Shown: positions 41,029 to 50,112 of the stretch, in pieces
Layout of the letters: each line of letters opens with the position of its first letter
How positions within the stretch are numbered: the first letter of the stretch is position 1
Made by a program: the position numbers and the translations under genes
Assembly (NCBI GenBank): GCA_038749595.1
Contig: JBCDHW010000007.1
Span: forward strand, 62,001-126,000
Length of the DNA: 64,000 nucleotides
Reading direction: 5' to 3'
Origin: Parvularcula sp038749595
GTDB lineage: Bacteria > Pseudomonadota > Alphaproteobacteria > Caulobacterales > Parvularculaceae
Notes under the pieces: model-generated
What the model was told of the DNA's origin: nothing
Databases searched by the model: none
Seen by the model: the letters and a program-made list of their open reading frames with translations, nothing else

Positions 41029-44000
41029 TTAAAACTCTTCCCAGTCTTCGTCCGCCCCATCGAGCTTTTCGGCAGCGCCGCCGACACCTGCAAAGTAGGC
41101 TTGGGCGGCCTCACGTTGGTCTTGAACGCTGCTACCGCTGTGCGAATTGGCTGCGTTTTTGGTCTCAAACACCTCGCCGAACGCGTCATCAAAAAGCTCG
41201 TTCGATTGCGTAGACGCTGTGCTGTTGCCGATACTGAAGTGTTCGACACGTTTCATCAGTGTACCTGATGCTTCGGCAAGAGCATGGCTCGATGCCGTCG
41301 ACTGTTCGACCATAGCGGCGTTCTGCTGGGTCACTTGATCCATCTTGTTGATGGCCGAGTTAACCTCCGCGAGGCTTACGGACTGTTCTTGCGCCGATGC
41401 CGAAATCTCTGAGACAAGTGTACTGACGTTCTCGACGCGTTTCACAATGTCCGAAAGGGCGGTTCCGGCTTTATCGACAAGCTCCACCCCGCGGCTGACT
41501 TGCTCGGAACTTGTTGAAATGAGGTCTTTAATCTCTTTCGCTGCCTCCGATGATCGCTGGGCGAGGGCGCGCACCTCCTGAGCGACCACTGCGAAACCGC
41601 GGCCAGCGTCGCCGGCCCTTGCGGCCTCAACGCCTGCATTCAGTGCCAAGAGATTGGTCTGGAAAGCGATATCGTCGATGACGCCGATGATTTGGCTGAT
41701 TTGACTGGATGAGCGCTCAATTTCATCCATAGCGCCCACCGCGTTTTCAACGACTTCGCCGGATTGCGTTGCCTCTTCGCGCGTTTCGGACGCCATCCGA
41801 TTGGCTTCTTTCGCACCTTCCGCTGTCTGACGAACAGTGACAGTGATCTCGTCGAGCGCTGCAGCTGTCTCTTGCAGTGTGGCAGCCTGATTTTCCGTAC
41901 GCTTTGAAAGATCGTCGGCTGCTTGAGTAATCTCTACTGATCCAGCTTTTAAAGATGCTGCTGTATCGGTGATCGACTGCATGACTTCGCGAAGACGTCC
42001 AATTGCGCCGTTGAAGTCGATGCGGAGTTGATCATACTCCGGTGGGAAATCTCCATCAATTTTGAATGTCAGTACGCCGCGTGAAAGCTTCTCCAATGCT
42101 TCCGCCAAGCGCTCAACGACGTCATTTTGATGTTGTGAAGAGCGCACACGGACGGCGTCTGCTTCACGCAGTGCACTGACGGCATCATTAAAATCATAAC
42201 GCAACTGTCGATAGTCCTGCGGGAAATGCTCTGTTAGTTCAACGGTGTAGTCGCCTTCGGCCAGACGCTTCATACCCGTCGCGAGATGCTGGACGACCAT
42301 TTCCTGATCGCGGACCCTTTGGGCGCGCTCTTCGGCTTCCGCACGTTGCTGCAACACTTCCTCGGTTGCGTCAGAGGCGGTCTTTGTGACCTTGATCACC
42401 TGCCCATGATCGTCAGTGATAGGCATATAGGAGGCGCGTAGATAAACAGCGGTGCCGTCTTTCTTCAGGCGCTTAAAGCCCGTACCCTGAACGACCTCAC
42501 CGGCGTTAAGACGCGCCCAAAAGTCTCGGTATTCTTCCGTACTCACCTCTTCGAAATCGACAAACATCCGGTGATGTTGGCCAATCACTTCGTCCCGAGT
42601 GTAGCCTACGGCTTCGAGGAATCCGTCGTTACATTCCGTAATCGTTCCGTCCGGGGTGAAGGAAATAATCCACTGCGTTCGGTGGTAAGCGTCACGCAGG
42701 TAGCCCGCTTGACGTTCACCAGTCGCGTCCCGAAGACTGATCACCCGATAGTCCGTGTCGCCTAGACTATCGGAAGCGGTCAGCTCGAAACATGCCCGTC
42801 CGATGTCGAGACGCACTCTGTCGTGGTCTGACAATTGTGAAGCCGCACTTCCGAATAGATCCAAAAGAGAAATGTTCTCAGCGCTTTCGCCGTTATTCCC
42901 TGTCTCTGTTTCGTTCAGACGACCGCGTTGTGCGTCAAACCATGCGACTGCGGATTGATTCATCTGTTTGATCGTCAGTGTCTGGTCAACGATCACCGCT
43001 GGGCCTGACGCCTGGGCAAATGCATCAGCACCAAGAGTAACATCTTCAAGTGCCGCTCCGCCCATCGCGCTCCGCCGTAAGCTTACAGCGATCTCGCCAA
43101 TTTGGCCTCGATCGTCCGTCAACGGCACAAGAAGGGCGTCGAAGGCCTGACCCTCCGAACCCATAAACTGGGTTTGGGTCAGAATACCTTCCCGCGCGCT
43201 TGTCCATGCGTCACTCAACTCAGGGACAACGGTGAGAAGGTTCGCGGTGCTGTTGATCTGAATACCGAGCAGGTTCTCGAGGCCCGTTGGTTCACCCACA
43301 AACGTTCCGTTGGTTCCGACACGCATGTCGATCTGGTGGGACGCGAAGGCATCAGCGTAAACGGCCGCGTCACGCTCCTCCTGCACCGTAGTGGTCGCAT
43401 CCGACGCAGCGAACACGATTGCTTCAACCGCACCAGAATCGTCCGTAACTGGTGTATACCAACCATCGAACCAAAGCTCTTCGCCGGATCCTGTCTGGGT
43501 CTGGAAGCGTCCGACCACGGACTGGCCTTTCTTCAGCGTCGCCCATTGATCAGCAGAAAGACCATTGAGGCCTTGGAACACCCGGGCATGTGCACCGACA
43601 ATGGAATCTTTGGTAAATTCAGCTGTTTGCAGGAATTTATCGTTGGCCCACGAAACAATACCGTCGGTTCCCATGATGACGGTCGCGAGCGCGCTGGACG
43701 CGCTGTCAGCGATGGCCGATTGGGTCCAGGCCGATGTGGTCTCTGTGATTCTGACGATCGATCCGCCGAAACCAGGCGTTGCGGCGTCGCTCGCTTGCGC
43801 ATCGAATGCATAACGCCGCGCGCCGATGACGGCTGTGTTGGAGGCTTTTTCAGACGTAAGCGGAGCATCGCCAAAGATGCTCTCCCACGCGAAGAACGCT
43901 CCGGGCTCGCTGAGAGACGGGAAGCGCTCCGTCAACGAAGGGTCGTCGTCGATGAGGTTTTTGCAAGCGCTGTTGATGTCAACAACTCGGCCCGCGCTGT

Positions 44001-44745
44001 CGAGCATGACGAGTGCGGACGGCGCGGAGGCGAAGGCGCTCGCGTACGAAGCCGCCGTCTCGGTCTGCGCGGCACGCTCTGTGACGTCGTGGAACGTTAT
44101 GACGCACCCATCCGTACCATGATCACCGTTGGCAATCATGGCCCGGGCAATGTCGAACTTTGTCTCTTTGTTGGGTAGTTCCCACGCTTCGATCGTGCCG
44201 TCGCGGGTCACCGTTTCCCAGAACGCCTTTCCAAAGACAGTGTCGGCGTGCACCGCTTCGACGCCTTCAGCGCCGATCCCCAAAACGACGGCGGCTGCGT
44301 CGCTGACCTCAGCGATGGTGCCGTCGGCGTCGCAGCGGACACGCGCCACGACGGTATCCAGAGCCGACGCGGCGGAGACGTGATCGGCGAGAGTCTGGTC
44401 CAACGCGCCGAGGCGCTCTTCCAGGTGCTCGGCCTTGCGGCGCTCGGCAACGAGCTTGGCATTGAGGGCATCGCGCAGGATCGGTGGCCCCGCCTGGAGG
44501 CGCTCGCCTTCGCCCCGGACGAGGTCTTCGGCTTCGACAGTCATCGCCGTCATCGCGGCATGGGCGGCGCGGAAGCGCGCGAAGGTCATCGCCGAGGCGA
44601 GCCCGCCGATGGCAGCGAACATCGCGACAAAGGCAAACACAAAGCTGTTACCTGTCATCCAAGCGCCGACGGCCCCGACAGCGCAAAAGACACTCAGCAC
44701 AACAGATGCGAGCGGGGCGAACCCCGGATTTAGCGATTGTTTCAC
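41029..44745 (-). CDS. Methyl-accepting chemotaxis protein with about six PAS-like domains
   Basis: 1238 residues. Two membrane helices near the N-terminus (about 11-30 and 34-55) are joined by only a few residues, so there is no periplasmic sensor. Roughly six PAS-like units follow (about 145-820), the last ones clearest: NDKFLQTAEFTKDSIVGAH and FLEAVGYTRDEVIGQHHRM. Two HAMP-like repeats come next (LAEGDYTVELTE, LSRGVLTFKIDG), then the signalling hairpin with IDDIAFQTNLLALNAGVEAARAG. The protein ends DWEEF, like the NWETF tether that binds CheR and CheB. It likely senses redox, energy state or small intracellular ligands. Confidence 0.93.
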   Translation of the reverse strand: MKQSLNPGFAPLASVVLSVFCAVGAVGAWMTGNSFVFAFVAMFAAIGGLASAMTFARFRAAHAAMTAMTVEAEDLVRGEGERLQAGPPILRDALNAKLVAERRKAEHLEERLGALDQTLADHVSAASALDTVVARVRCDADGTIAEVSDAAAVVLGIGAEGVEAVHADTVFGKAFWETVTRDGTIEAWELPNKETKFDIARAMIANGDHGTDGCVITFHDVTERAAQTETAASYASAFASAPSALVMLDSAGRVVDINSACKNLIDDDPSLTERFPSLSEPGAFFAWESIFGDAPLTSEKASNTAVIGARRYAFDAQASDAATPGFGGSIVRITETTSAWTQSAIADSASSALATVIMGTDGIVSWANDKFLQTAEFTKDSIVGAHARVFQGLNGLSADQWATLKKGQSVVGRFQTQTGSGEELWFDGWYTPVTDDSGAVEAIVFAASDATTTVQEERDAAVYADAFASHQIDMRVGTNGTFVGEPTGLENLLGIQINSTANLLTVVPELSDAWTSAREGILTQTQFMGSEGQAFDALLVPLTDDRGQIGEIAVSLRRSAMGGAALEDVTLGADAFAQASGPAVIVDQTLTIKQMNQSAVAWFDAQRGRLNETETGNNGESAENISLLDLFGSAASQLSDHDRVRLDIGRACFELTASDSLGDTDYRVISLRDATGERQAGYLRDAYHRTQWIISFTPDGTITECNDGFLEAVGYTRDEVIGQHHRMFVDFEEVSTEEYRDFWARLNAGEVVQGTGFKRLKKDGTAVYLRASYMPITDDHGQVIKVTKTASDATEEVLQQRAEAEERAQRVRDQEMVVQHLATGMKRLAEGDYTVELTEHFPQDYRQLRYDFNDAVSALREADAVRVRSSQHQNDVVERLAEALEKLSRGVLTFKIDGDFPPEYDQLRIDFNGAIGRLREVMQSITDTAASLKAGSVEITQAADDLSKRTENQAATLQETAAALDEITVTVRQTAEGAKEANRMASETREEATQSGEVVENAVGAMDEIERSSSQISQIIGVIDDIAFQTNLLALNAGVEAARAGDAGRGFAVVAQEVRALAQRSSEAAKEIKDLISTSSEQVSRGVELVDKAGTALSDIVKRVENVSTLVSEISASAQEQSVSLAEVNSAINKMDQVTQQNAAMVEQSTASSHALAEASGTLMKRVEHFSIGNSTASTQSNELFDDAFGEVFETKNAANSHSGSSVQDQREAAQAYFAGVGGAAEKLDGADEDWEEF

Positions 44746-44897
44746 GAAGGTCTCTCCAGCCCAACGGCGGGAGAATGACCGATCTCAGCTAAATTCCCGT
44801 TAGCCGGTGTCAGAAAAATTTGAGGGAAATCGCGATTGCGACGCTGGCGTTCGATTCAGGGCTTTATCCCAAGGCTGCAGCGCACTAAATTGATGCG

Positions 44898-45242
44898 ATG
44901 GACGGCGAAGAACTGACAAAACCCATCACGATGACGGAGAGCGCGGCGCGCCGCGTGGCGGAAGTGCTTGCGGACGAGCCTCCGGGCGCGATGCTGCGCG
45001 TTGCTGTTCTGGGCGGCGGCTGTTCCGGGTTTCAGTACAGCTTCGAAATCACGACGGAACAGGAAGAAGGCGACCTGGTCCTCGAAGATCTCGGCGCGAA
45101 GATTGTCGTCGATGAGATCAGCCAGCAATACATGCCCGGCGCGGTCATCGACTTCGCCGAAGAGCTGATCGCCGCGGCGTTCAAGATCGACAACCCTCTG
45201 GCCAAGTCCGGTTGCGGCTGCGGGACATCGTTCAGCATCTAG
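44898..45242 (+). CDS. erpA: Iron-sulfur cluster insertion protein ErpA
   Basis: 114 residues, A-type carrier. It receives Fe-S clusters and passes them to apoproteins. The three cluster-ligand cysteines are in LGGGCSGFQYSF and SGCGCGTSFSI at the C-terminus. Other parts such as ITMTESAARRV and LVLEDLGAKIVVDEIS are typical. The plus-strand series erpA-MAPEG-xthA begins here; the operon start lies in the 152-base gap shared with the divergent receptor gene. Confidence 0.95.
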   Translation: MDGEELTKPITMTESAARRVAEVLADEPPGAMLRVAVLGGGCSGFQYSFEITTEQEEGDLVLEDLGAKIVVDEISQQYMPGAVIDFAEELIAAAFKIDNPLAKSGCGCGTSFSI

Positions 45243-45316
45243 GCATTCTTAGACTTCGCGCGGTTCGGAAGATCCGTTAAGGGGCGCCCCACAACTGCGC
45301 TTTCGAGAGAGTTTTG

Positions 45317-45733
45317 ATGTCCGCTGTCCTCCCCCCCTTGTTCATTCAGGTCGCTTTGACCTTCGTGCTGGTGTTCGTTCTCGCGACGACCCGCGTGCTT
45401 GAGTCGATCCGCGATCCGAAGGTTGCCTCGGAAGTGCAAAAGGGGCGCTCCGACGTCTATAGCCGCACGCCGAGCTTGGTCTCCGACAACCTGAAGAACC
45501 AGTTCGAGTTTCCCGTCCTCTTCTACGCCGCCGTGCTGCTGGCCATCGCGGGGGGACAGGTGTCCGACTATTTCGCGACCCTCGCTTGGGTGTTCGCGAT
45601 TGCCCGCGTTCTGCATTCCCTTGTTCATTGTACGATCAATCTCGTCGCGTTGCGGTTTGTGGTGTTCGGCGTTGCGCTCTTTGCGCTGCTGTTGATGTGG
45701 GTGCACCTTTTCCAAACCATGATGGCGGCGTAG
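45317..45733 (+). CDS. MAPEG-family membrane protein
   Basis: 138 residues from ATG 45317 (a TTG lies one codon upstream). Four hydrophobic helices (FIQVALTFVLVFVLATTRV, FPVLFYAAVLLAIAGG, YFATLAWVFAIARVLHSLVH, FVVFGVALFALLLMWVHLF) and the NQFEFPVLFY and RVLHSLVHCTIN motifs are those of MAPEG proteins, which in bacteria are often glutathione-linked or of unknown activity. It lies between erpA and xthA, with four bases before the xthA start. Confidence 0.88.
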   Translation: MSAVLPPLFIQVALTFVLVFVLATTRVLESIRDPKVASEVQKGRSDVYSRTPSLVSDNLKNQFEFPVLFYAAVLLAIAGGQVSDYFATLAWVFAIARVLHSLVHCTINLVALRFVVFGVALFALLLMWVHLFQTMMAA

Positions 45734-45737
45734 GCGG

Positions 45738-46532
45738 ATGAAAGTCGCGACCTGGAACGTCAACTCAATCAAAGCGCGTAAGCCGCGCATTCTCAATTGG
45801 TTTGATGCCGCTCAGCCAGACGTCTGTGTGCTGCAAGAAATCAAATGCGTCGACGAGGCATTCCCGGCCGCGGACTTTGAAGACCGCGGCTATAATGTCC
45901 ACGTGCACGGACAAAAGACCTATAACGGCGTCGCCCTTCTCTCAAAACACCCGGTGGAGGACGTGGTCAAAGGCGTCCCGGACTTTGAGGATGAACAGGC
46001 GCGCTATATCGAGGGCACGATCCTCCCCGAGGAAGGCGACCCCCTGCGGGTCGGCGGGCTATACATGCCCAATGGCAATCCTGCGCCAGGCCCGAAATAT
46101 GACTACAAGCTTGCCTTCATGGAAGCGCTCACCGAGCACATGCAAAACCTTCTTAGGACGGAGGAAGCGTTCTTGATCGCGGGGGACTATAACATTATTC
46201 CGGATGCGTCGGGGGTTTATGATCCAGCAGGATGGAAGGACGATGCGCTGTTCCGGCCAGAAAGCCGCGCGGCCTACCAGCGGATGCTGAACCTTGGCCT
46301 CACCAGCGCCGTCCCTACACTGATGGATGAGCCGTACTATACCTTCTGGGACTACCAAGGCGGCGCGTGGAAGAAGAACCACGGCCTCTGCATCGACCAC
46401 CTCCTCCTCTCCCCCGAAGCCGCCGACCGCCTCGATGAAGCCTGCGTCGAGGCCGACGTCCGCGACCCCGAAGTCGGCGACGGAGGCACCAAACCCTCCG
46501 ACCACGTCCCCGTTTGGGCAAGCTTCACTTGA
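45738..46532 (+). CDS. xthA: Exodeoxyribonuclease III
   Basis: 264 residues. It is an AP endonuclease and 3' exonuclease in base excision repair. The EEP fold is complete: TWNVNSIKARKPRIL, VCVLQEIKCVDEAFP (catalytic Glu), GLYMPNGN, IAGDYNIIP, and the C-terminal GLCIDHLLLSPEA and KPSDHVPVWASF with the catalytic Asp-His. Full length, no anomalies. The small unknown gene after it overlaps its end by 19 bases. Confidence 0.96.
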   Translation: MKVATWNVNSIKARKPRILNWFDAAQPDVCVLQEIKCVDEAFPAADFEDRGYNVHVHGQKTYNGVALLSKHPVEDVVKGVPDFEDEQARYIEGTILPEEGDPLRVGGLYMPNGNPAPGPKYDYKLAFMEALTEHMQNLLRTEEAFLIAGDYNIIPDASGVYDPAGWKDDALFRPESRAAYQRMLNLGLTSAVPTLMDEPYYTFWDYQGGAWKKNHGLCIDHLLLSPEAADRLDEACVEADVRDPEVGDGGTKPSDHVPVWASFT

Positions 46533-46852
46533 ACGCCAAGATCTACCGCGTGGTCCTCAATTGCGAGGGATTCGAGCTCTCAATCGACGATAACTCCCCA
46601 ACGAAAATGGGGTTCTTCACAACGTGGTTCGTCCGCGCGCACACTGAACGAGCGGCGGAATACCGTGCCATTTCTTTGGAGTGGGATGCTTGGGCAAAAG
46701 AGGACGTCATACCAGAGGAGCAACGAGCCGGGTTGACCGTTTTCGTGGACCAAATCGCTCCAGGCTCTCTATGGCAGTGGCTCCGCCGCAGACGTCACGG
46801 ATACACGTTCTACGCCTGCGACACTGACGATCGGAAAGCCAAAGATACGTAA
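46514..46852 (+). CDS. Small protein of unknown function
   Basis: 112 residues if TTG 46514 is used; a later start within the first 15 codons is also possible, since no clear ribosome binding site decides. The sequence (AKIYRVVLNCEGFELSIDD, GFFTTWFVRAHTERAAEYRA, TVFVDQIAPGSLWQW) looks like a real folded alpha/beta protein and not a shadow. I do not recognise a family. It overlaps xthA and is probably translated with it. Confidence 0.55.
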   Translation: MGKLHLNAKIYRVVLNCEGFELSIDDNSPTKMGFFTTWFVRAHTERAAEYRAISLEWDAWAKEDVIPEEQRAGLTVFVDQIAPGSLWQWLRRRRHGYTFYACDTDDRKAKDT

Positions 46853-46918
46853 AGTGTCTGTCCCCACGCGGGGAGAGAATCCTCTCGGGCTGTTTCCAAT
46901 TAAACGTGCGTATACGCC

Positions 46919-47341
46919 CTACTCTGCCGTTACATGAGGCAAGCTTTCGAGGCGCCTCCATGTCTGGTCGGCGCAGAACACCCGTGCGGCGCAGCCCATG
47001 AGATCAAGGGTATCCGCATTGCGTTGGGTAATCGTGCCGCGATAGACCCGGCTGCTTACCGGACTGGCCAAGCGGCCGCCGCGCCAGGCGCCGTTTTCGT
47101 AGCGGAAGTTGACGAGCATCGGATCGGCATTCCGTGCAGGGACCAAGTCGTTCTCATCCCAGATCCATACGAGCTCTCCGCACACCCGCGCTCGATCATC
47201 GGTACAAGGATTGATCCTGACGACGGCGCCGTAACCTTCGGTGACCCATGTCCCAGAAATCGCGTCGATCGGTGTGACCTCCGCCTGCGCAGGCATGAAG
47301 GCGGCACTTAGGGTCAGGGCGCAAATGATCCGGGCGAGCAT
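46919..47341 (-). CDS. DUF2147-domain exported protein
   Basis: 140 residues with signal peptide (MLARIICALTLSAAFMPAQA). The mature beta-rich domain matches DUF2147: GTWVTEGYGAVVRINPC, ARVCGELVWIWDEND, the central NFRYENGAWRGGRLASPVSSRVYRGTI stretch in parts, and DLMGCAARVFCADQTWRR near the end. Periplasmic lipocalin-like proteins of this family have no settled function. It is convergent with the upstream small gene. Confidence 0.85.
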   Translation of the reverse strand: MLARIICALTLSAAFMPAQAEVTPIDAISGTWVTEGYGAVVRINPCTDDRARVCGELVWIWDENDLVPARNADPMLVNFRYENGAWRGGRLASPVSSRVYRGTITQRNADTLDLMGCAARVFCADQTWRRLESLPHVTAE

Positions 47342-47489
47342 GGCTGTCTCCGTCGTGTCTTCTCCCCCCTATTCGTCGACGGCCTCGGAAGCGTTGCAGC
47401 GAAGCCGCTAGCGAAAATGAGCCCTCGACGAGGCGCGCAGTTCTCATTACGTTCCGCGCTTTCCGACACGTGACGGAGGCGCGGCGCCG

Positions 47490-48587
47490 ATGGATTGGTC
47501 CCCGCAGCAAGACGATGCGCTTCAAGCCGCCGCTAAGTGGCTGAAGAGTCGTGACAGCCAAGTGTTTCGCCTGTTCGGCTATGCCGGGACGGGCAAAACC
47601 ACGCTGGCGAAAGAGATCGCGCAGAACGTCGACGGCGACGTCGTCTTCGGTGCGTTCACCGGCAAGGCGGCGCACGTTCTTCGCCAGAAAGGGTGCGAGG
47701 GCGCGAGCACCATCCATTCGCTGATCTACCGCCCCGCCGCGGCGGAGGACGAGGACCTGGGCGAGAACCCGATGTTCACGATCCGCCGCGATGCGCCTGC
47801 GGGCGACGCGGCGCTGATCATCATCGACGAATGCTCGATGGTCGACGAAGAGCTCGGCCGGGACCTCCTCTCCTTCGGCGCGCCGGTGCTGGTGCTCGGC
47901 GATCCAGCGCAGCTGCCGCCGGTGAAAGGCGGCGGCTATTTCACCGACGCTGAGCCAGACATTATGCTGACGGAGGTTCATCGGCAGGCGGAGGAAAGCG
48001 CGATCGTCCGCCTCTCGATGCAGATCCGCGAGGGTCAGGTGCCTGACTTTGGTGATCACGGCGAAGCGCGGGTGATTTCTAAGCGCGACGTGGACCCAGA
48101 TGATGTTCTGACGGCGGATCAAGTCCTGGTCGGCACCAACCGAACGCGCCAGCGCTATAACGCGCGGCTGCGGGAGCACCAAGACTTTGACGGTGATGAG
48201 CCTTGCGTCGGCGAGCGCCTCGTCTGCCTACGGAACAACAAAACGAAGGGTCTGCTCAACGGCTCGATGTGGACCGTGGCCCAACGAAACGGGCGCAAGC
48301 GCGGTATGATCCGCCTGGACCTCGTCCCTGAAGATGACGGCCGCAAAGCCCGCGTCGCTGTCCTGCCAGAGTTTTTCACGGGACAAGCCGCTGACCTGCC
48401 TTGGCCGAAACGGCGGAACTCGGACGAATTCGACTACGGCTACGCCCTGACCGTGCATAAGGCCCAGGGCTCGCAGTGGGACAACGTGATGCTATTCGAC
48501 GAGAGCTATGCCTTTCGCGATCATAGGACCGCGTGGCTCTATACCGGCGTGACCCGCGCGGCGGAGCAGCTGACCATCGTCCGATAG
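47490..48587 (+). CDS. RecD-like ATP-dependent DNA helicase
   Basis: 365 residues. Superfamily 1B helicase core: Q-motif region WSPQQDDALQAA, Walker A FGYAGTGKTTLAK, Walker B ALIIIDECSMVDEE, motif III VLGDPAQLPPV, and the UvrD_C_2-like C-terminus FDYGYALTVHKAQGSQWDNVMLF with VTRAAEQL. It lacks the N-terminal domain of RecD and the exonuclease partners RecB/RecC, so it is a stand-alone, AddAB-independent helicase of the RecD2/Pif1-like type common in alphaproteobacteria. The cellular role is probably repair or replication restart. Confidence 0.88.
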   Translation: MDWSPQQDDALQAAAKWLKSRDSQVFRLFGYAGTGKTTLAKEIAQNVDGDVVFGAFTGKAAHVLRQKGCEGASTIHSLIYRPAAAEDEDLGENPMFTIRRDAPAGDAALIIIDECSMVDEELGRDLLSFGAPVLVLGDPAQLPPVKGGGYFTDAEPDIMLTEVHRQAEESAIVRLSMQIREGQVPDFGDHGEARVISKRDVDPDDVLTADQVLVGTNRTRQRYNARLREHQDFDGDEPCVGERLVCLRNNKTKGLLNGSMWTVAQRNGRKRGMIRLDLVPEDDGRKARVAVLPEFFTGQAADLPWPKRRNSDEFDYGYALTVHKAQGSQWDNVMLFDESYAFRDHRTAWLYTGVTRAAEQLTIVR

Positions 48588-48659
48588 GTGCGAAGCTTTG
48601 GCGTGCACGTTCCCCGCAGAAGGGTGTGCACTGCCAAACGCGCAGCGCGCTATCAGACC

Positions 48660-49283
48660 TTAGTTGAAGTACTCCTTAGGCGGATTGTTGAGCACAACGA
48701 AGCCGTTCGGATGCTCAGGCCTCCGCAGCGATGTTGTCCCCACATGGTGGGTTTCATAGCCCAACGAGACAGACCGCGAGACGTCGGAGAAGCTGTCGTT
48801 GCGGAACTGTGCAAACCGACCGATCGCAAACTCCATCACGCCAATGTTCACGTCGAAATTGCCCCGCGGCATGCCATAGTCGGCGATCAGATAGTGGAAG
48901 ACGACGACCCGTTCACCGAGCAGAACCGCTTTCGGGATCGTCCCCTGCTGATTGAACCGATTGATCACGGCCGCGTTTGCGCCGTCGCTTGAGAACAGCG
49001 CCTGGATGCTGACACCCCGGCAACGCGGTGCAGTATCGTCGCACGCCGTCGGTGTCATCAGGAACCGCGCGCCGCTTGGCATAATCGCGCCAACGGTGGG
49101 CCGGCCAGCGAGGCTTAAGATCTCGGTCCGCGCGCCCAACTCATTCATCAGCGGCTGGAGCTTTGAAGGGTGGAAATCAGGCACCAAACCCGTCTGATTG
49201 CTCAGGCGCTGTGCCGAAGCGGTGCTGAACAGAGCGGCCGCAACGAGAACGGCGGACACCCATTGAAAACGACGAAAACCCAC
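48660..49283 (-). CDS. Exported protein of unknown function
   Basis: 207 residues, GTG 49283, with a signal peptide (about 1-25, ending TASAQ). The body (LQPLMNELGARTEILSLAGRPTVGAIMP, ARFLMTPTACDDTAPRCRGVSIQALF, INRFNQQGTIPKAVLLGERVVVFHYLIADYG in parts) resembles YbjN-like/type III chaperone-fold proteins. GGGAGGG lies six bases before the start, but it is the 3' arm of a stable hairpin (49289-49315), which could limit translation. No close functional clue comes from neighbours. Confidence 0.7.
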   Translation of the reverse strand: MGFRRFQWVSAVLVAAALFSTASAQRLSNQTGLVPDFHPSKLQPLMNELGARTEILSLAGRPTVGAIMPSGARFLMTPTACDDTAPRCRGVSIQALFSSDGANAAVINRFNQQGTIPKAVLLGERVVVFHYLIADYGMPRGNFDVNIGVMEFAIGRFAQFRNDSFSDVSRSVSLGYETHHVGTTSLRRPEHPNGFVVLNNPPKEYFN

Positions 49284-49288
49284 GAAAA

Positions 49289-49315
49289 ACCCTCCCAGAC
49301 CGGAGCCGGGAGGGT
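49289..49315 (-). terminator. Hairpin overlapping the ribosome binding site of the next gene
   Basis: Read on the minus strand, ACCCTCCC pairs with GGGAGGGT and is followed by TTTTTC, then the GTG start of the exported protein. It could terminate yceI transcription. Because the 3' arm is also the likely ribosome binding site, it could also control translation. Confidence 0.6.
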
Positions 49316-49434
49316 GCGGGAATTAACATCGCAGCGCAAGTAACCTTGTCACGGTATTCGTGCGCGCGGCTGAAAGCGGCGCACCAGATATCAGCACCTG
49401 GCCCGCCGCTTGAGCATTTGCGAGGTTCGCTAGC

Positions 49435-50034
49435 CTACTCGGCTTTAACGAACTCAGCCTCGATGGTGATTTCGACCTCTTTGCCGATGCCGAACTGGGT
49501 CCATGCGTCCGAACCCCACTCGGTGCGGTCGATCGTTGTGGTGCCCGAGAAGCCCATCTTCGGCGCCCCGCGCGATGTCCCCGCCTTGATCAGCGTGACG
49601 TCCATGGTGACCGGGCCAGTGTTGCCGTTGAAGCTGAGGTCACCGGTGATCACGCCCGTCGTGTCCGACTTGCGCTGAAGCTTGGTCGTCGTGAACGTTA
49701 TGGTCGGTTGGGTTTCTGAGCCGAGGGCCGCCTTGGCGATGTCCTCTTGGAAATTGCTGTTGCCGCCATGGCTGACGGCTGCAGGGCTGTCGACGGAAGC
49801 AGCATCGATCGAGACCATCAGCTTGCTGCGCTGCGGGCGCCGGTCATTCCATTCCAGGGTGCCTTCGACCGTGTCGAACGTCCCCCGGTACATGGAGAAG
49901 CCGCCGTGGCTGACCGACCAGAACACGGTCGTATGGGTCGGATCGAGGGTGTAGGTGCCGCCCGGCACGTCTTGAGCTTGGGCAGCGGAGAAAACGAACG
50001 CAGCGCTGAGCGCCGTGGAAACGAGAAACTTCAT
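49435..50034 (-). CDS. YceI-family periplasmic lipid-binding protein
   Basis: 199 residues from ATG 50034 (MKFLVSTALSAAFVFSAAQA signal peptide); a GTG-type start three codons upstream is less likely. YceI is a lipocalin-like beta barrel that binds polyisoprenoids. Characteristic are YTLDPTHTTVFWSVSHGGFSMYRGTF in parts, SKLMVSIDAASVDS, ITGDLSFNGNTGPVTMDVTL and IDRTEWGSDAW. It is a single gene followed by the hairpin at 49.3 kb. Confidence 0.92.
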   Translation of the reverse strand: MKFLVSTALSAAFVFSAAQAQDVPGGTYTLDPTHTTVFWSVSHGGFSMYRGTFDTVEGTLEWNDRRPQRSKLMVSIDAASVDSPAAVSHGGNSNFQEDIAKAALGSETQPTITFTTTKLQRKSDTTGVITGDLSFNGNTGPVTMDVTLIKAGTSRGAPKMGFSGTTTIDRTEWGSDAWTQFGIGKEVEITIEAEFVKAE

Positions 50035-50112
50035 CGGAACCATCCTCTGATGTCGGTTGCGCCCGTGAAGATCGAACTTTCCGGCGCGAACACAACCCCA
50101 AAGAGGTGTCGT

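Noticed and set aside
43102..44178. 358-codon plus-strand frame
   Set aside because: Antisense to the PAS part of the receptor; Arg-rich shadow with no known motif.
34279..44897. Direct repeats at the edges of the chemotaxis operon
   Set aside because: Only a 9-base match (CCCGTTAGC) was seen, too short to support a mobile insertion.
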